Assembly: GCA_014381985.1 (NCBI GenBank)
Contig: JACNKP010000040.1
Coordinates: forward strand, 1 to 59,889
Length of the DNA stretch: 59,889 bases
Direction of reading: 5' to 3'
From: SAR92 clade bacterium
Lineage (GTDB): Bacteria > Pseudomonadota > Gammaproteobacteria > Pseudomonadales > Porticoccaceae
Below, piece by piece: positions 56,935 through 59,889 of this stretch. A model generated the notes under the pieces. The model worked only from the letters and a program-made list of their open reading frames with translations, had not been told where the DNA came from and did not search any database. The position numbers and the translations under genes are program-made. Position 1 is the stretch's first letter; each line of letters begins with the position of its first letter.

Positions 56935-58557
56935 ATGCAACAAACTCATCTTTATGACGTTATTATTATTGGCAGCGGAGTTGCTGGCCTCACCAGTGCT
57001 CTGCAGTTAGACAAACACTTGCATGTTGCGCTTATTAGTAAAGCATCGTTGCAGGCTGGCGCGTCATGGTTAGCTCAAGGGGGTATTGCCGCTGTATTTG
57101 ACGAGAATGATAGTCCCGCCGCGCACATTGCTGACACATTGGTTGCTGGCGCAGGGCTTTGCCATGAAGAGTCAGTTCGATTCGTGGTTGAAAATGGCCC
57201 CAGCGCGGTTAAATGGCTCATAGATCAGGGTGTGCAGTTTACCAAGGAAAATAATCAGCAAGGCTACCACCTCACCCAAGAAGGCGGCCATAGTCACCGT
57301 CGTATTCTGCATACCGCAGATGCGACAGGTAAAGAAGTCACCGGAACGCTAGTAGATCAAGTTATTGCGGCGTCAAATATTGACATTTTTGAACAGCATT
57401 GTGCCGTAGACCTTGTCACCCAAGCTGATACAGATTCGCGCAAAATTCGTTGCACGGGGGCCTACCTGTTAGATATTACGACAGGTTCTGTATCTTTATT
57501 TCAGGCCAAAAGTGTCATTTTAGCCTCGGGAGGTGCCAGTAAAGCATATCTTTACACCAGCAATCCTGATGGGGCCAGTGGTGATGGTATGGCGATGGCG
57601 TGGCGAAAGGGGTGCAGAGTCGCCAATTTAGAATTCAATCAATTTCATCCAACTTGCCTATATCATCCTAAAGCTAAGTCATTCCTCATTACCGAAGCAC
57701 TTCGAGGTGAAGGTGCTGTATTACGCTTACCTAACGGCAATGCATTTATGAGTGACTTTCACCCCGATGCTGAACTAGCACCTCGGGATGTAGTAGCTCG
57801 GGCTATCGATCATGAAATGAAGCGACTTGGTTGTGACTGTTTATATCTGGATATAAGCCATAAGTCCGCCGACTTTATTACCAAACATTTTCCGACGGTA
57901 TATAAGCAGTGCCTAGAGTTTGGCATTGATATAACTACCGATCCTATTCCTATTGTGCCCGCTGCACACTACACCTGCGGAGGTATTTTAGTATCCAAAG
58001 ATGGGCAAACTGACTTGCAAAATCTTTACGCTGTTGGTGAGAATGCCTTTACCGGTTTACATGGTGCTAATCGGATGGCCAGTAACTCGCTCCTAGAATG
58101 CTTGGTGTATGCCCAGGCCGCTGCGGGAAGAATTAATCAACATATCAATCAGATCGCACCGCCAGATTTCATTCCTGAGTGGGATGAGTCACGCGTCAGT
58201 CATTCTGACGAAGATGTGGTCATCTCCCACAACTGGGATGAATTGCGCCGCTTCATGTGGGATTACGTTGGTATTGTCCGAACTAACAAACGTCTTCAAA
58301 GAGCCCAACATCGCATCAAGTTGTTACAAAAAGAAATACAAGACTACTACAGCAACTGCAAGGTAACCCGAGACTTGTTGGAACTGCGTAACTTAGCGAC
58401 AGTGTCAGAGCTGATTATTCGATGTGCAATGCAACGTAAGGAGAGTCGCGGTCTACACTTTACCCTGGACTATCCCGAGCTCTCTCCGATTGCCCGAGAC
58501 ACGATTATGGTGCCGATTAATTATGCAGCTCAAGATGTGATTATTAATCGTGATTAA
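56935..58557 (+). CDS. nadB: L-aspartate oxidase
   Basis: FAD-dependent oxidation of aspartate to iminoaspartate, first step of de novo NAD synthesis. The 540-residue protein has the FAD motif [17 protein letters not shown] (residues 9-25), [17 protein letters not shown], and the active-site segments [19 protein letters not shown], and [17 protein letters not shown]-like [15 protein letters not shown] near 378-392. The ATG lacks a Shine-Dalgarno site; the GTGTG-G-CACAC palindrome ends 2 bases before it. Divergent from rpoE, the conserved nadB/rpoE arrangement. Its 3' end overlaps convergent ygfX by 4 bases. Confidence 0.96.
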   Translation: MQQTHLYDVIIIGSGVAGLTSALQLDKHLHVALISKASLQAGASWLAQGGIAAVFDENDSPAAHIADTLVAGAGLCHEESVRFVVENGPSAVKWLIDQGVQFTKENNQQGYHLTQEGGHSHRRILHTADATGKEVTGTLVDQVIAASNIDIFEQHCAVDLVTQADTDSRKIRCTGAYLLDITTGSVSLFQAKSVILASGGASKAYLYTSNPDGASGDGMAMAWRKGCRVANLEFNQFHPTCLYHPKAKSFLITEALRGEGAVLRLPNGNAFMSDFHPDAELAPRDVVARAIDHEMKRLGCDCLYLDISHKSADFITKHFPTVYKQCLEFGIDITTDPIPIVPAAHYTCGGILVSKDGQTDLQNLYAVGENAFTGLHGANRMASNSLLECLVYAQAAAGRINQHINQIAPPDFIPEWDESRVSHSDEDVVISHNWDELRRFMWDYVGIVRTNKRLQRAQHRIKLLQKEIQDYYSNCKVTRDLLELRNLATVSELIIRCAMQRKESRGLHFTLDYPELSPIARDTIMVPINYAAQDVIINRD

Positions 58558-58985
58558 ACTTGATCTAATCTTCTAGCCACCAAAAAAATGCGCAACTGAT
58601 GATGCTCTGCCTCTGAAAGAGCATCTCGAGGCAGCGTGCGGCGGACAGTCCTGCCATTAGGGGTTTTAAAATAAATAATAATCAAACTGCTTATTACAAA
58701 TTGATACTCTCGAAGAACAAGTCTGTCTTGCTCTGGCATTCTGCTTAACAGCCAGCAGTCAGTCTCAGATGAAAAAAGTAGCTCCTCAGGTTCCACCTGA
58801 ATCCATGCCTTTACCTCACTAATGAAAAAGCCGGTCACGATACACATCGTCACTAATTTAGGCCAAAATAAAATTGGCATCAATATTAGAAGTGCGATCA
58901 GTAATAACACCAACCAGAGGTTCGCGTAAAAAAGTATTCTCGATGGCTTAAGAGTGAACCGAAGCGGCTTTTTCTCGACTGTCAC
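58554..58985 (-). CDS. ygfX: YgfX (CptA)-like membrane protein
   Basis: A 143-residue small membrane protein with two adjacent hydrophobic segments (about residues 18-40 and 43-60), then a hydrophilic domain ending [20 protein letters not shown]. This architecture and its position beside sdhE, between nadB and ygfZ, fit YgfX, described in E. coli as a partner or toxin of the sdhE locus. Starts with GTG at 58985, inside the 3' end of sdhE, with an overlap of 38 bases. Sequence similarity is low, so context carries much of the call. Confidence 0.75.
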   Translation of the reverse strand: MTVEKKPLRFTLKPSRILFYANLWLVLLLIALLILMPILFWPKLVTMCIVTGFFISEVKAWIQVEPEELLFSSETDCWLLSRMPEQDRLVLREYQFVISSLIIIYFKTPNGRTVRRTLPRDALSEAEHHQLRIFLVARRLDQV

Positions 58986-59205
58986 GAATTATCTGCAGTA
59001 TCCTTTGCATGTTTGGGTCAGTTGGGTGTTCGCGTTGCATAAACCACATAAATAACGTTTGATCTTCACACTCTAACAAAACCTCGAACCGAAGTTTGTC
59101 ATCTTCTTCTAAGGAATCGTAGACATCCTTCACAAAGGGCGCGAGAATTAAGTCTAGTTCTAACATACCACGGCGACTAGCCCACAATAGACGGTTCTTA
59201 TTCAT
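58948..59205 (-). CDS. sdhE: Succinate dehydrogenase flavinylation factor SdhE
   Basis: Small protein that promotes covalent FAD attachment to SdhA and FrdA. The 85-residue protein has the family RRGMLELD motif (R11-R12-G13-M14-L15-E16-L17-D18), with the functionally key RGxxE, and the ECEDQTLFMWFM segment. It overlaps ygfX by 38 bases and is divergent from ygfZ with a 73-base gap. Confidence 0.94.
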   Translation of the reverse strand: MNKNRLLWASRRGMLELDLILAPFVKDVYDSLEEDDKLRFEVLLECEDQTLFMWFMQREHPTDPNMQRILQIIRDSREKAASVHS

Positions 59206-59278
59206 AGCTAATCAATCAGTGTCAAAAAGGCTATTATAAGAGACAATTAACGATAAACATACAGAGTCATGCAAACCT

Positions 59279-59889
59279 ATGGACTGGCAGTCACTTTTCC
59301 CAAGTCACAACCTCATTGCTAATGCTGAAAATCCCAGTATTGTAGAATCTTTTGGTGAGTCACCATCTGACTATAAATCACTGTCTAAGCAGAATGTATT
59401 AAGCACCGATTTAAGAGGCTACATCCAATTATCCGGCCCCGACACTGAAAAATTTTTGCAGGGTCAAGTCAGCTGCGACATGAGTTTGCTGGAAAAGGGG
59501 AAAACGATTAATGGCGCCCATCTGACCCCTAAGGGCCGTATCACCTTTTTGTTTAGTGCCCACAAGGACCAAGATGACAACATACTACTAGAAACACACC
59601 CTTCAGTAGTTGAATTAGCCATTTCTAGTTTTAAGAAATACTCAGTATTCTTCAAGACTGACATCACTGATGTCAGTGATCAATTTTTCAGCGCTATGAT
59701 TTCTGGGCCCAATAGTGCAGAACGGGTAAAACAAATAACGACATGTCACATCAAACAATATGATTCTTCATTATTTCTCGTCACCGTTGACGCTGGCAGG
59801 GCCATCCAACAGTTTAACTCGCAACCTGCGGCTCTAACGCCGGCAGGCCAAGGTTATAGTGATCTAATGCGGGTTCGAAGTGGCAATGC
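59279..59889 (+). CDS. ygfZ: tRNA-modifying/iron-sulfur repair protein YgfZ (partial, 3' end beyond window)
   Basis: The frame opens at ATG 59279 (MDWQSLFPSHN) and runs 203 codons off the right edge. It shows the GcvT-like folate-binding fold start FLQGQVSCDMSLL and LTPKGRITFLF, characteristic of YgfZ, which supports some Fe-S enzymes such as MiaB. The signature KGCYxGQE segment would lie beyond the window and cannot be checked. The ATG at 59269 is in another frame. Gene order sdhE/ygfZ with nadB nearby matches E. coli. Confidence 0.88.
   Translation, partial: MDWQSLFPSHNLIANAENPSIVESFGESPSDYKSLSKQNVLSTDLRGYIQLSGPDTEKFLQGQVSCDMSLLEKGKTINGAHLTPKGRITFLFSAHKDQDDNILLETHPSVVELAISSFKKYSVFFKTDITDVSDQFFSAMISGPNSAERVKQITTCHIKQYDSSLFLVTVDAGRAIQQFNSQPAALTPAGQGYSDLMRVRSGN

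Overview
The window is a dense, almost entirely chromosomal housekeeping region from a gammaproteobacterium. Gene content and order match the conserved blocks of Pseudomonas and related, often marine, gammaproteobacteria: purA-hisZ-hflC-hflK-hflX-hfq-miaA-mutL-amiB-tsaE-nnr, orn/rsgA/rhdA/psd, ponA(mrcA)/pilMNOPQ-aroKB-gltB-hemE, and rpoE-rseABC-mucD-lepAB-rnc-era-recO-acpS-cysM-mazG. The type IV pilus operon, the AlgU-like sigma factor operon, HisZ and the endonuclease-type MutL favour a Pseudomonadales/Cellvibrionales-like lineage over an enterobacterium; this placement is inference from synteny. I saw no rRNA, tRNA, CRISPR array, insertion sequence or prophage.

Layout. 1-1917: 5' part of a secreted zinc metalloprotease gene that runs off the left edge. 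2226-15090: a long leftward run of nucleotide synthesis, RNA modification, membrane protease control, mismatch repair and cell wall genes. 15147-19749: queG, rsgA, rhdA and psd on the + strand, with orn opposing. 19764-34685: a leftward block read in the order pilMNOPQ, aroK, aroB, a giant glutamate-synthase-like gene, a CysJ-type diflavin reductase, hemE. 34825-39359: rightward mrcA, yrfG, hslR, hslO. 39445-47360: leftward cytochrome c5, trpS, apeB, a beta-hydroxyacid dehydrogenase, tsaB, adk, mazG, cysM, acpS. 47360-56780: leftward recO, era, rnc, lepB, lepA, mucD, rseC, rseB, rseA, rpoE. 56935-59889: nadB (+), ygfX-sdhE (-), and the start of ygfZ (+).

The most unusual part is 20861-28102. 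In Pseudomonas the order here is aroK-aroB-(SPOR protein)-gltB-gltD-hemE. In this window the GltB-like protein is about 300 residues longer than usual and has altered cysteine spacing at its iron-sulfur motif. No gltD is present. The slot between gltB and hemE is instead filled, 15 nt after the gltB stop, by a complete NADPH/FAD/FMN diflavin reductase of the CysJ type. The simplest hypothesis is a glutamate-synthase-like enzyme fed by a diflavin reductase instead of the GltD iron-sulfur flavoprotein. This is an inference from gene order and domain content; no biochemical evidence is available from sequence.

Several genes usually found in these blocks are not at their expected positions: pdxJ (recO/acpS), rlmD and relA (cysM/mazG), motAB (rsgA/rhdA), and the SPOR-domain gene (aroB/gltB). 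Smaller regulatory signals include a sigma-E-like promoter upstream of rpoE, an 8-codon leader peptide coupled to rsgA, a clear intrinsic terminator after hflC, and several intergenic inverted repeats.
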